Made by a program: the position numbers and the translations under genes. A DNA stretch of 63,835 nucleotides, taken from a virus. This document shows, in pieces, positions 39,016 to 46,608 of this stretch. A model generated the notes under the pieces. The model did not search any database. It was given only the letters and a program-made list of their open reading frames with translations, and was not told the DNA's origin. Numbering within the stretch: the first letter of the stretch is position 1; each line of letters starts with the position of its first letter. Where the stretch lies: positions 1 to 63,835 of IMG/VR virus record IMGVR_UViG_3300024432_000013. The stretch is one strand, 5' to 3'.

Positions 39016-40230
39016 ATGGCCAAGAAAAAGAAAAAGGGTAAGCTCGAGAGGATTAATGTCGCCGAAGCGTTGACCGCAAAGGAGAAAGCGATAGAGAAAG
39101 AACGGTGTGTTATATGTGCTTTCGTATATTCATGCATCGATAAGGTAGGAGATGCGTGTTTAGGATGTGGGAATCCCAAGGCGGCGAAGAATGGACAAAT
39201 CGTTGACCCGGATAATCATTGTGGGTATTTCGGTAAATTGGAGCCATTGAAAAAGGAGAAAGGGGAGGAAGAGATCAAAGTGAAAGTAGAGGAAGAGGAA
39301 AAGGAAGATGATTTAGCCGAAGCTGAAATTGTCGACCCTACCCGATGGAGAATCATGCTTACACGGGAAGCATATGAAACGATGTTGCTTTTGGCTAGGA
39401 TGGCCAAACCCCGTGAGGTTCAAATGCTCACAGAAGTTGAGCGAGAGATAAATACGTTTCATGTCATCAAGGTTCATCTTATTAAACAAACAGCAGATGC
39501 CGGGAGTGCGTCTTTTAATCATGACGCAATGAATAAGTTTGTCGTTGATGATTTAGATAGGGCAGCGCGGATTCATGGTTGGGTTCATAGTCATGTTGAG
39601 ATGGGAAATTTTTGGTCGGGCATAGACGAAGATACAATCAAACGCTTGGTGAAGACAGGCGGATGGTTAGTAAGTATCGTGATGTGTGTTGATGGTCGAA
39701 TGAGAGGCAGAGTAGATGTAGGGGTAGATGCGAGCACGAGAGGACGTATAATGAAATCGATTAATGAAAGCAAGGACGAGAGTCACATTGACGCTGAGTT
39801 GCTGTCTATGATTCCGATGACTCGCACGTGGGATGAGATTCCTATTGAAGTTGAGTATGTTATGGCAAAGAAGAAAAGGGAAGGTCTCAAAGCTGAATTT
39901 GAGGAGAAAGTGGGCCATCGTCGTCATGTGGTCGAACCTTTTACGATAGGGAAACCGTTCGACAGGGAACATTCATTACACGATGAAGGCAGGTTGTTTG
40001 GAGGACTTGGGAAGCATATTCAAAGAGACATGGCCGAACGTCCAGACGATGAATTTCCAGTGGAAGAAACAGAGGACGTTGGAGGCGAGGAAGATGCTCT
40101 TGTGCAGTGTGTTAATTGTGAATTTGATTGCGCTAGTGGGTCGGGAATTTGTGAGAAGGGCATAGACAGGGACGATCCCGAAGTGCGTGGAAAGTGTCTG
40201 GTCTTTTCTCCTATTAGTCCGAGTAAGTAA
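39016..40230 (+). CDS. JAMM (JAB/MPN+) metalloprotease, deubiquitinase-like
   Basis: The zinc signature H-x-H-x7-S-x2-D is intact: GWVHSHVEMGNFWSGID gives His191, His193, Ser201 and Asp204, and an upstream Glu lies in REVQMLTEVE. N-terminal cysteines (CVICAFVYSCID, CLGCGN) and a C-terminal cluster (CVNCEFDCASGSGIC) flank the domain and may form zinc fingers that bind Ubl. Such enzymes process Ubl precursors or remove the modifier. AAGGAGG before the ATG. Confidence 0.88.
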   Translation: MAKKKKKGKLERINVAEALTAKEKAIEKERCVICAFVYSCIDKVGDACLGCGNPKAAKNGQIVDPDNHCGYFGKLEPLKKEKGEEEIKVKVEEEEKEDDLAEAEIVDPTRWRIMLTREAYETMLLLARMAKPREVQMLTEVEREINTFHVIKVHLIKQTADAGSASFNHDAMNKFVVDDLDRAARIHGWVHSHVEMGNFWSGIDEDTIKRLVKTGGWLVSIVMCVDGRMRGRVDVGVDASTRGRIMKSINESKDESHIDAELLSMIPMTRTWDEIPIEVEYVMAKKKREGLKAEFEEKVGHRRHVVEPFTIGKPFDREHSLHDEGRLFGGLGKHIQRDMAERPDDEFPVEETEDVGGEEDALVQCVNCEFDCASGSGICEKGIDRDDPEVRGKCLVFSPISPSK

Positions 40231-40244
40231 GGAGGCGAAGGTTT

Positions 40245-40448
40245 ATGAAAGTAAAAATAGTAAGTGACGGTAAGGCGATGAACACGAAGGTCATCAATGT
40301 AGAAACAGGTGAGATGTTAGAGCATGTCATAGGCATTGAATGGCGGATGGGCATGAAGCAGGACGAAGCCGAGGCGACAATCACATTGATGCAGGTTCCG
40401 ATAGAAGTAATAGCCAAAGCGAATACGTATAAGAGGAAGAAGCCATGA
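40245..40448 (+). CDS. small conserved phage protein (67 aa)
   Basis: Beta-rich: VKIVSDGKAMNTKVINVETG, IGIEWRMG and ATITLMQVPIEVIAK resemble small phage proteins of unknown role that carry an I-x-W-R strand. AAGGAGG upstream. Stop overlaps the next ATG. Confidence 0.55.
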   Translation: MKVKIVSDGKAMNTKVINVETGEMLEHVIGIEWRMGMKQDEAEATITLMQVPIEVIAKANTYKRKKP

Positions 40449-40657
40449 AAGATAAGACAACTCGTACTTTGACTCGGCTACTTATGTGGACAATTATGGC
40501 GTCTTGTGCCATCATGTTGGTCGTGGCATGGACACCAATAGTAATGTTTAGACCAGAGTGGGAGCCAACAGGGCGGTTTATTTTATCGATAATGTTTATA
40601 GGTTATGCCTTTTCGGTTTTCTGGATCGGTAAAGTATTAGGTATGTTTAGCCGATGA
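40445..40657 (+). CDS. two-pass membrane protein (70 aa)
   Basis: Two hydrophobic segments (LLMWTIMASCAIMLVVAW and FILSIMFIGYAFSVFWIG). ATGA overlaps on both sides. Function unknown; could belong to a holin-like or envelope-associated set with its neighbour. Confidence 0.55.
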   Translation: MKDKTTRTLTRLLMWTIMASCAIMLVVAWTPIVMFRPEWEPTGRFILSIMFIGYAFSVFWIGKVLGMFSR

Positions 40658-40701
40658 GTAAATGGCGCGTATTTAAACTTCGATTCAAAAGGAGGGTGAA
40701 A

Positions 40702-41001
40702 ATGGCAAAAAGAGAGGTCAAAAAGTCCGTCATCTTGCCTATAGTCCTTATCTGGGTTTTCATACTCACAGTTACGACAATCACATTAATAGTAAATGTC
40801 TTCACGCTCACACACTATATGAATCAAATCTGCATAGTTATAAAGAATGAACTTATGCCCATAAGTGAAAAACTGGATAAGATAATGCCGATTGTTAATA
40901 GGTATGAGCAGGCAATGACCCCGCCAGACACACAATCTCATCAGTACGGTGTTGGAGATAGCAGAGAAAAGGTAGAGCCAGAAGATAATGAAAAGAAATG
41001 A
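40702..41001 (+). CDS. single-pass membrane protein (99 aa)
   Basis: ATG 40702 has the strong site AAAAGGAGGGTGAAA; ATG 40654 overlaps the previous stop and is an alternative that adds 16 basic residues. One transmembrane segment (ILPIVLIWVFILTVTTITL) and a polar coiled-coil C-terminus. Function unknown. Confidence 0.55.
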   Translation: MAKREVKKSVILPIVLIWVFILTVTTITLIVNVFTLTHYMNQICIVIKNELMPISEKLDKIMPIVNRYEQAMTPPDTQSHQYGVGDSREKVEPEDNEKK

Positions 41002-41281
41002 AATGTGACGAGGAGGCGAAGATCGTCTTGGTCATAACTTCCCCCTTAAGATTGATTAACGCTTGTGTAAACGCACAGGTAAGAAGGTTTGTGCCCATAC
41101 ACAAACCTGTCTCCCGTCACATTAGGCGCCGTCCAAAGCGTCGTTTTACCGACGTCCGAGGCCGAACACGGATTGCTTGGGCGGCGTCTTGATAATAATG
41201 TTGGAGCCTGCCCGGGTTGCTATGTTTGGGTTCAAATCTCTAGGTGGGCTCCGGCGATAATAAAGACAAGGAGGTGAAGGT
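41002..41281 (+). other. structured noncoding segment (280 bp)
   Basis: A 64-codon frame (40998-41192) exists but has arginine-rich, low-complexity content and overlaps hairpins, so I do not call it. Hairpin 1: AGGTTTGTG, loop CCCATA, CACAAACCT (41085-41108), perfect. Hairpin 2: CGTCG, loop TTTTAC, CGACG, possibly enclosed by a longer GGCGCCG/CGGCGTC pairing. Hairpin 3: GGAGCCTGCC with GGTGGGCTCC (41203-41212, 41243-41252), 10 bp with two wobble pairs around a 30-base loop. The last resembles a tRNA acceptor/T-loop but is too short for a tRNA. Confidence 0.5.
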
Positions 41282-41710
41282 ATGTTAGGCAATGAACAAC
41301 AAAAAAAGTCTAGCGTCACACGATGGGTAATTGTAGGAATTGTTGCTCTGATAATAACAATTACTCTCGGTATGTGGGGATGTCCCACGTACAATGTCTG
41401 GCAGAAAGAGCTTAAAGGGAAGGCTCAGCTGAAGCAGGCAGAGTGGAATCGTCAAATTGCGATCCAGGAAGCGGAAGCCAAGAAAGAGTCAGCAACGTTG
41501 TTGGCGGTAGCGGAAGTAGAGAGGGCAAAGGGCGTAGCCGAGGCCAACAAAATTATCGGCGAGAGTTTGAAAAAGAATGAAGCGTACTTACGGTATCTCT
41601 GGATTCAGGGGCTTCATGACGGGTCAAGTGAAATCATATATGTCCCGACAGAAGCGAATCTGCCCATTTTAGAAGCGACGAGGAAGCTTCAAAAGAAGAA
41701 ACCAAAGTAA
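41282..41710 (+). CDS. membrane-anchored coiled-coil protein (142 aa)
   Basis: N-terminal transmembrane segment (WVIVGIVALIITITLGMW), then YNVWQKELKGKAQLKQAEWN and an Ala/Glu-rich helix (QEAEAKKESATLLAVAEVER), ending with IIYVPTEANLPILEA. The pattern is that of the C-terminal half of SPFH/band-7 proteins and of small phage membrane proteins. Possibly an envelope-associated lysis or assembly factor. GGAGGTGAAGG lies before the ATG. Confidence 0.6.
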   Translation: MLGNEQQKKSSVTRWVIVGIVALIITITLGMWGCPTYNVWQKELKGKAQLKQAEWNRQIAIQEAEAKKESATLLAVAEVERAKGVAEANKIIGESLKKNEAYLRYLWIQGLHDGSSEIIYVPTEANLPILEATRKLQKKKPK

Positions 41711-41742
41711 TCAACTGTCAATGAGACGGTGATTTGTCCTCT

Positions 41743-41827
41743 GGGTGCCGTCGGCGTGTGAAAGTTCTTGAATCGTCGCCGGAACGAGTAACGCCCATAA
41801 TCGGCGGCACCCTTATCTTTTTGTTAC
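41743..41827 (+). terminator. probable transcription terminator with branched stem
   Basis: GGGTGCCG (41743-41750) pairs with CGGCACCC (41805-41812), followed by the T-rich TTATCTTTTTGTTAC. The 54 bases between can form an inner CGGCG/CGCCG stem. Placed after the membrane protein and before the packaging operon, it would separate early/middle from late transcription. Confidence 0.6.
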
Positions 41828-41947
41828 TTTTTCATCAATTTTTATTTCTTCCCAATCCAACTGCATTCGTAATTCTACTTTTTCAGGGTAGAATTTGTTC
41901 CCATTTATATCAAAAGATAGTAAATTCCTGTCAAAAGTAACAAAAAG
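41817..41947 (+). repeat. 15-bp perfect inverted repeat flanking a 101-bp T-rich segment
   Basis: CTTTTTGTTACTTTT at 41817-41831 and its exact complement AAAAGTAACAAAAAG at 41933-41947. The enclosed segment holds a second perfect inverted repeat, AATTCTAC/GTAGAATT (41871-41878, 41888-41895). The top strand is T-rich here, unlike the purine-rich strand elsewhere. No gene is supported. It ends three bases before the TTGACA promoter of the terminase operon. Possible packaging site, origin or regulatory element. Confidence 0.6.
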
Positions 41948-41950
41948 CGC

Positions 41951-41980
41951 TTGACACACGTTAAGCTCGTCACTTAGAAT
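41951..41980 (+). promoter_or_regulatory. sigma70-type promoter of the packaging operon
   Basis: TTGACA (41951-41956), 18-bp spacer, TAGAAT (41975-41980); with 17 bp the box would be TTAGAA. The ATG of the terminase small subunit is 30 bp downstream. No TGACAA precedes the -10, so it differs from the early-region family. Confidence 0.6.
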
Positions 41981-42010
41981 CGGACTCAGACCGATAAAGG
42001 AGACTGACGA

Positions 42011-42754
42011 ATGGTAGAGTCCTCTTCAACCACGGGAGAATCTCCCGAAGTATCAGAGGCAGACTTAAGTCAATATCCATTCCACGTAGAGTCGTTTGAA
42101 ACCTATTATTATCTGGGTGAGGGCAGAACTTTACGCGAAACAGCTATCCAAAGATTCCCGTATTTAGTTCCCGACTGTCCTGTAGATAGTACAGATTACC
42201 CCAAAAAATTTGAATCTTTTTACACGAAGATCAAAAGGTGGGCTACGAAAGAAGGATGGAAAGAGTGGGTAAAACGGAAAGAAATAACAGAACGTCAGGC
42301 TCGAGAAGAGGATATGAGGGACAGAATAATCAGGTCGCAGAAGAATTTAGTTTATTATCGGGGCATGTTACAACAGGGGTTGTCAGCATTTGGTCGTAAG
42401 GTATCGGCATCAACACGTTTGATTAATCGAATCATCAAGCTTGAAGAGGAGTATTCCGCCACTACAAATGAGCAAATCAAAGAGAATTTACTAATTCAAA
42501 TGCAACAGCTCAAAACCGAGGTTGAAGCAAAAGGCGTGGAGATAAAGAACTTCAAAGAAGCGAAGGAAATAATAGAGCTTGATCAAGCGTTGGGCAAGCA
42601 TCTTGATCAGCTCCCAGAGATTCAGACACCGGACAGGATGCGATTAGATGAAATAGATGCTAAGAAAATCGATGATGTTATGGAATTCTTCCGCCGACAT
42701 TCAAAAGAACCAGGTGAACTAGCGAAGGAGAAGGATAATAAAAGAACGGCCTAA
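42011..42754 (+). CDS. terminase small subunit-like protein
   Basis: Residues 25-95 contain YYYLGEGRTLRETAIQRFPY and FYTKIKRWATKEGWKEWV, a helix-turn-helix followed by the basic helix usual in small terminases; the rest is coiled coil (GRKVSASTRLINRIIKLEEE). It would recognise the packaging site and oligomerise. Position upstream of the large terminase and behind its own promoter supports the call. Confidence 0.72.
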   Translation: MVESSSTTGESPEVSEADLSQYPFHVESFETYYYLGEGRTLRETAIQRFPYLVPDCPVDSTDYPKKFESFYTKIKRWATKEGWKEWVKRKEITERQAREEDMRDRIIRSQKNLVYYRGMLQQGLSAFGRKVSASTRLINRIIKLEEEYSATTNEQIKENLLIQMQQLKTEVEAKGVEIKNFKEAKEIIELDQALGKHLDQLPEIQTPDRMRLDEIDAKKIDDVMEFFRRHSKEPGELAKEKDNKRTA

Positions 42755-42992
42755 AGGATTCGCCAGAAAAGTCACTAAGATTCGTCATAGAATCGGCAAG
42801 GGCGCAAAGAAACTATTATTAACACCCGATGAAGAGCTCGATGACGATAGGTTAGTGGCGAAGATGGCGTTAGAAGATAGGATGGATGATATGGCATTGA
42901 CCAAGGAGGAAAAACGTGAGCAAGAACAAGCAGACAGGGATGCCGATGCAGGCAAGGAAAGCTCAGATGAAGAAGAAAGCGGATGCCTTTAG
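42738..42992 (+). CDS. open frame without a standard start codon (about 84 aa)
   Basis: A frame open from 42723 to the TAG at 42990-42992 bridges the gap between the small terminase gene and the next gene. It encodes KGFARKVTKIRHRIGKGAKK, then LLLTPDEELDDDRL and an acidic helix. No ATG/GTG/TTG opens it; AAGGAG (42725-42730) is well placed for an ATA at 42738. The only later starts are GTG near 42855 and ATG near 42861. Alternatives are a +1 frameshift near the end of the small terminase gene or a sequencing error. Confidence 0.35.
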   Translation: MKERPKGFARKVTKIRHRIGKGAKKLLLTPDEELDDDRLVAKMALEDRMDDMALTKEEKREQEQADRDADAGKESSDEEESGCL

Positions 42993-43332
42993 TGAGTTAC
43001 AAGAGCTATTGGGTTCGATAGGGTTTAGAACAGTATTATATAGAGATGTGATGGAAGAATCTCGTAATCAATTAAAGAAAGCAGGGAGGCTTCAGCAAAA
43101 GGAATCGTATGTGCTTGATCTTCAGATAAAGACGGTAGATGCAATCCTTTCAACGTGCATGGGTGTTCCCGAAATAATGAAGAAGGAATATAGAGCGATG
43201 AGAAAGAAAGAGGATTTCGACAAAGAGGTGAAGTCAATGATGGATGTAATAGCACCGATAATCATTCACGGACTAACTCGAAAACCGGGTGTGTTTATAC
43301 TCCCAGTAAGAGGCAAAGGCAAGGATAATTGA
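42916..43332 (+). CDS. hypothetical protein between terminase genes (138 aa)
   Basis: GTG start after CCAAGGAGG. Helical protein with basic N-terminus (KNKQTGMPMQARKAQMKKKA). Its location between the two terminase genes suggests a packaging or head role. TGA overlaps the TTG of the large terminase. Confidence 0.6.
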   Translation: MSKNKQTGMPMQARKAQMKKKADAFSELQELLGSIGFRTVLYRDVMEESRNQLKKAGRLQQKESYVLDLQIKTVDAILSTCMGVPEIMKKEYRAMRKKEDFDKEVKSMMDVIAPIIIHGLTRKPGVFILPVRGKGKDN

Positions 43333-45389
43333 CGGCATCAAAATCACCAATGAAAATGCAGACATTTGACGAGTTGGACATGGTTCAAGCTGCATCCAGA
43401 GAGCTGAACTTGTCCCCGCAGGAGATAATGCGGTTGCTTATCTCTGCATCGGTCAGAACAGGCAATTCAAAGTATAGAAATCCATCATTATACATCAGGG
43501 ATAAATACGCATTTGAACCGGTGTCGTGCGTTAAATGGCTGAGCGACTATGCATACATGGGGCATCTCTCAGACACACTATGGGATGTAGTCAGGCAAGA
43601 TTTCCTGCGAGTCATGGAGGCACGTCCCAGACCAATCAGGGTTGTATTAAAGGGATCGATCGGATGGGGTAAGACATATCTATCAGCATTGCTCACAGCC
43701 AGAGAGTTATATGAGCTTCTATGTTTACGTAATCCGCAGACGTTTTATGGACTGAGTCCAGCGACACATATCTCATTTATGAACTTAGCTACGTCGGCAA
43801 CACATGCAAAGCGGATATTCTTCACAACCCTGCGTGATATGATAGATTCAAGTCAGTGGTTCCTCACGAAGTCGAGAAGGGATTTCGATTTGTCGAGCTA
43901 TTTAGTATGGCCACAGCGACAGGTATCATTAATACCAGGGTCGTCATCAGAGTTAGGACCGTTGGGTGAACATCTATTTGGCGGTATAATCGAAGAAGCG
44001 AACTGTATGCAGGTATCAACAACGAGCGTCAGGATCAGGAACCTCGCGGATCGGGAGTGGGATCAAGCGAAGAAGTTACATGATGCGGTATGGAGGCGTA
44101 TGGAATCACGGTATTTGAGATGGGGTAAAATTCCGGGTATGCTTATATTGAATTCATCGCCAGAGTATCCCGATGATTTCTTAGAAAAGATAGCAAAAGA
44201 GAATGATCCGAACACAATGGTTATAGAGCATGCAACATGGGAGACAAAGCCAGCATCAAGGTTTACGGGGCAGAAAGTATATGTATTTGTGGGCGATAAT
44301 GATCATGCTCCGAAGCTGTGCAAGACAGATGAGGAAAAAGAGCAGTGGGGGAGAATCGGTGTTGTGAAAGAAGTGCCAGCAGAGTATAAGTCTGACTTCG
44401 AGCGTGATTTGGAGGGAGCGGTGAGAGATATAATAGGTGTGAATGTAAGGTCAGTATCCCGCTTCTTTCCGTCGGATGAGAAGCTTGAAAAGATGGTAGA
44501 CGCGACAATTCCAATGCCGTTTCTGCCAGAGTATTCAGAGGGTGTACCATCTCACGAGATTTCAAAAGCATTATTATGGCATAAGTTCTTTTTACCACCG
44601 ACGGCAGCAGAGGAGAAAGCAGGCAGACGATTAACTCAGAAGAGACATTTTCTTCATCCGGGTGTAGTTAGGTATATGCATATCGATTTAGGCTTGGTAT
44701 CAGCCCCAACAGGGCTCGCCGTCGTTCATATTGGAGGGAGAAAGCCCGTGCATCGCAGGTTCGAGGATGTTGACGGCATATATGTAGAAGCAGTTCAAGC
44801 ACCAGTTATTTATGTTGATTTGGTATTGAGAATCATTCCGCCGATAACGGGAGAGATTCAAATATCCGAGGTACAGGAACTTGTATTCAAGCTCGTGGAC
44901 AAAGCAGGGTTTTCGATGGCAAAGATAACTTATGATCAGTTTCAGTCCAAACAATCACAGCAGACACTCATGCAGAGGTTCGGCGAGGACGTAGTGGGTC
45001 ATTTGTCGGTTGACAGGACGGCGGATCAGTATAATGTATTAAAGGAAGTTATCAATGAGGAAAGGCTTCACTCATACGGGTATAAGCCCATGTTCAGAGA
45101 ACTGCGACAATTGCAGTATGACCCACGGACATCAAAGGTAGATCATATTCCGAGCGGGTCGAAGGATGTAGCTGATGGTCTCGCAGGCGCCGTATGGAAT
45201 GCAATTACAAACGCACCGCTCGACATACGTACGGCTCCAACTAAGGGTATGGTAGATGAAGGGTTGTCAACTGAAGAGAAGGTCGCAAAGGATGCATTGG
45301 AATGGTTGAGAGATAAACCCGCAAGAAAGGAAGATGAAGAGGATGACGACTTTGAGCAGACTATAATAGTAGAGGATGAGGAAGATTAA
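43329..45389 (+). CDS. terL: terminase large subunit
   Basis: ATPase domain: Walker A GSIGWGKT at about residues 109-116, a Walker B-like LFGGIIEEAN near residue 220, and coupling motif ILNSSPEYP. The nuclease domain (residues 430-640) has MHIDLGLVSAPTGLAVVHI, ITYDQFQSKQSQQ and DVADGLAGAVWNA, giving the RNase H-like aspartates. The 686-residue length is large but normal. TTG 43329 overlaps the previous stop; ATG 43350 is an alternative. It pumps DNA into the prohead and cuts concatemers. Confidence 0.9.
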   Translation: MTASKSPMKMQTFDELDMVQAASRELNLSPQEIMRLLISASVRTGNSKYRNPSLYIRDKYAFEPVSCVKWLSDYAYMGHLSDTLWDVVRQDFLRVMEARPRPIRVVLKGSIGWGKTYLSALLTARELYELLCLRNPQTFYGLSPATHISFMNLATSATHAKRIFFTTLRDMIDSSQWFLTKSRRDFDLSSYLVWPQRQVSLIPGSSSELGPLGEHLFGGIIEEANCMQVSTTSVRIRNLADREWDQAKKLHDAVWRRMESRYLRWGKIPGMLILNSSPEYPDDFLEKIAKENDPNTMVIEHATWETKPASRFTGQKVYVFVGDNDHAPKLCKTDEEKEQWGRIGVVKEVPAEYKSDFERDLEGAVRDIIGVNVRSVSRFFPSDEKLEKMVDATIPMPFLPEYSEGVPSHEISKALLWHKFFLPPTAAEEKAGRRLTQKRHFLHPGVVRYMHIDLGLVSAPTGLAVVHIGGRKPVHRRFEDVDGIYVEAVQAPVIYVDLVLRIIPPITGEIQISEVQELVFKLVDKAGFSMAKITYDQFQSKQSQQTLMQRFGEDVVGHLSVDRTADQYNVLKEVINEERLHSYGYKPMFRELRQLQYDPRTSKVDHIPSGSKDVADGLAGAVWNAITNAPLDIRTAPTKGMVDEGLSTEEKVAKDALEWLRDKPARKEDEEDDDFEQTIIVEDEED

Positions 45390-45628
45390 TGTCAAAGTTT
45401 AAAATAACCGATGAATTAATGAACAGGGCCCTTGCAGTTTTTAAGGCAGAGGAGACCATTTATTCGGGTGAAGGACTGACGAGAAAAGAGTTAAGGGCTC
45501 TCGAACGGGCAGGCATGGTAAAAAGTGCCGAGGGTGGTGGTATTCATGGTCGTAAGCTTATTTGGAAGGCAAAGGAGGCATTATGGCAGACGACATCAAT
45601 ATTAAACCTATCGAGGGCGGATTTATAG
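45389..45628 (+). CDS. winged-helix-like small protein (79 aa)
   Basis: GLTRKELRALERAGMVKS followed by GGIHGRKLIWKAKE has the helix-helix-wing look of a small DNA-binding domain. Shares one base with the terminase stop and overlaps the next gene by 46 bases. Confidence 0.5.
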   Translation: MSKFKITDELMNRALAVFKAEETIYSGEGLTRKELRALERAGMVKSAEGGGIHGRKLIWKAKEALWQTTSILNLSRADL

Positions 45629-45759
45629 TAACGGTCGGTGGTATGGAACGGTTTTGTAAGACAGCCGATGAGGCGAATGCTTTGGTAAAGAAGCAGCTTA
45701 ACAAACCACGTGTATTCAAGGAGGTACCATCCGATGAGCCGTCCACGAACGAAGGATGA
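45583..45759 (+). CDS. small hypothetical protein (58 aa)
   Basis: AAAGGAGG before ATG 45583. Beta-hairpin (IKPIEGGFIVTVGGMERFC) followed by a helix (TADEANALVKKQL). Overlaps genes on both sides. Confidence 0.5.
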   Translation: MADDINIKPIEGGFIVTVGGMERFCKTADEANALVKKQLNKPRVFKEVPSDEPSTNEG

Positions 45760-45916
45760 GCAAATCTTCGAAGGCAAGGATTGTATGCGGTTGATGGAAA
45801 ATCATGGTATGACTATGGCGGCTGTGGCCAAGCGGAAGCATGTAGCGTTCAACACAGTGAAGCAGTGGGTTAAAGCCGTTAAGCATGACGAAGGAAGTAA
45901 GAGTGAGCCGGAGTAA
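45734..45916 (+). CDS. small helix-turn-helix protein (60 aa)
   Basis: DCMRLMENHGMTMAAVAKRK followed by HVAFNTVKQWVKA is a helix-turn-helix of transposase/resolvase type. Start 45734 follows AAGGAGG. Likely a DNA-binding regulator in the packaging operon. Confidence 0.55.
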   Translation: MSRPRTKDEQIFEGKDCMRLMENHGMTMAAVAKRKHVAFNTVKQWVKAVKHDEGSKSEPE

Positions 45917-46103
45917 TAAAGAGCTTCGGCGACTCGCTATGAGGAGTGAGGAGATATTAGATAAAGACCCAGGAATTTATATGTATAACCTGGCTAGTCG
46001 TCTTGGTATGAGTCAGAGTCGACTCAATGCCCTACGGCGACAGTTTGGTTGTCGACGGTTAAGGGATATACCAAGGAGGAAAGAATGTATGAGGTTACGG
46101 TAA
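45903..46103 (+). CDS. small helix-turn-helix protein (66 aa)
   Basis: MYNLASRLGMSQSRLNALRR is a second helix-turn-helix next to the first. GTG 45903 has AAGGA at seven-base spacing; ATG 45885 adds six residues. The pair may have arisen by duplication or act together. Confidence 0.5.
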   Translation: MSRSNKELRRLAMRSEEILDKDPGIYMYNLASRLGMSQSRLNALRRQFGCRRLRDIPRRKECMRLR

Positions 46104-46522
46104 CGAAACGGTTTTCAGCAGCCCATTATTATCACAAGGGGAGGACCTCTCCAGAGTCAAGTATGCATGGACATACGTTTGAGATTGTGGTTGTGTTCCA
46201 GCGAAAGAATCTTGGAGATGATGGCGTAGTTGGACTGTCCAGAGATTTGAATAAGGTTGTGGGCAGCGCTTATTCTGATTTTGCATACAAGACGATAAAT
46301 GATTTAGAGCCATTTGATGAGATAAATCCAACACCAGAGCAACTCGCTCGATATTTTTTTGAGTGGATTCAAACAGCCCTCAAGTGTGGAGCTCCAAAAG
46401 GATTGGAAGTCGCTCGTGTTAGTGTTAGCACAGGTGATAATCTGACGGCAACGTATTGGGCGTCTGCCATGAGTCGAAAAAGGTTATCAGTAAAGCCGGC
46501 GAAAAAGCCCTGCACAGGTTGA
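46085..46522 (+). CDS. 6-pyruvoyl-tetrahydropterin synthase/QueD-like protein
   Basis: YEVTVTKRFSAAHYYHKG and SMHGHTFEIVVVFQR match the PTPS fold with its zinc histidines (His14/15 region, His28, His30), and INPTPEQLARYFFEWI matches its dimer helix. In QueD the residue four before HGH is the catalytic Cys; here it is Glu24. The conserved catalytic Glu in the last strand (V-x-V-x-E-T) appears as VSVST. No other queuosine or 7-deazaguanine gene is in the window. The protein may make a different pterin or have lost catalysis. AAGGAGG before the ATG. Confidence 0.75.
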   Translation: MYEVTVTKRFSAAHYYHKGRTSPESSMHGHTFEIVVVFQRKNLGDDGVVGLSRDLNKVVGSAYSDFAYKTINDLEPFDEINPTPEQLARYFFEWIQTALKCGAPKGLEVARVSVSTGDNLTATYWASAMSRKRLSVKPAKKPCTG

Positions 46523-46547
46523 CAACCGCAATTACTCAAAGTATGGT
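46519..46547 (+). promoter_or_regulatory. promoter candidate of the portal operon
   Basis: TTGACA (46519-46524), 17-bp spacer, TATGGT (46542-46547). The first 14 bases, TTGACAACCGCAAT, recur almost unchanged at 50307 and 54290. Confidence 0.5.
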
Positions 46548-46608
46548 TATCTCAAAGTTTATAGAGCGAGGGTGCAGGTGTCATATGGAAGCGTTGTAGG
46601 AGGTATAA

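Noticed and set aside
40998-41192. 64-codon protein gene
   Set aside because: Overlaps strong hairpins, arginine-rich unnatural composition, no clear ribosome site at the ATG.
41203-41252. tRNA gene
   Set aside because: A GGTTCAAATC loop and acceptor-like 7-bp pairing are present, but only 50 bases separate the ends and there is no anticodon or D arm.
41734-41940. 68-codon frame
   Set aside because: Runs through the terminator and the T-rich inverted repeat; hydrophobicity comes from T-rich DNA.
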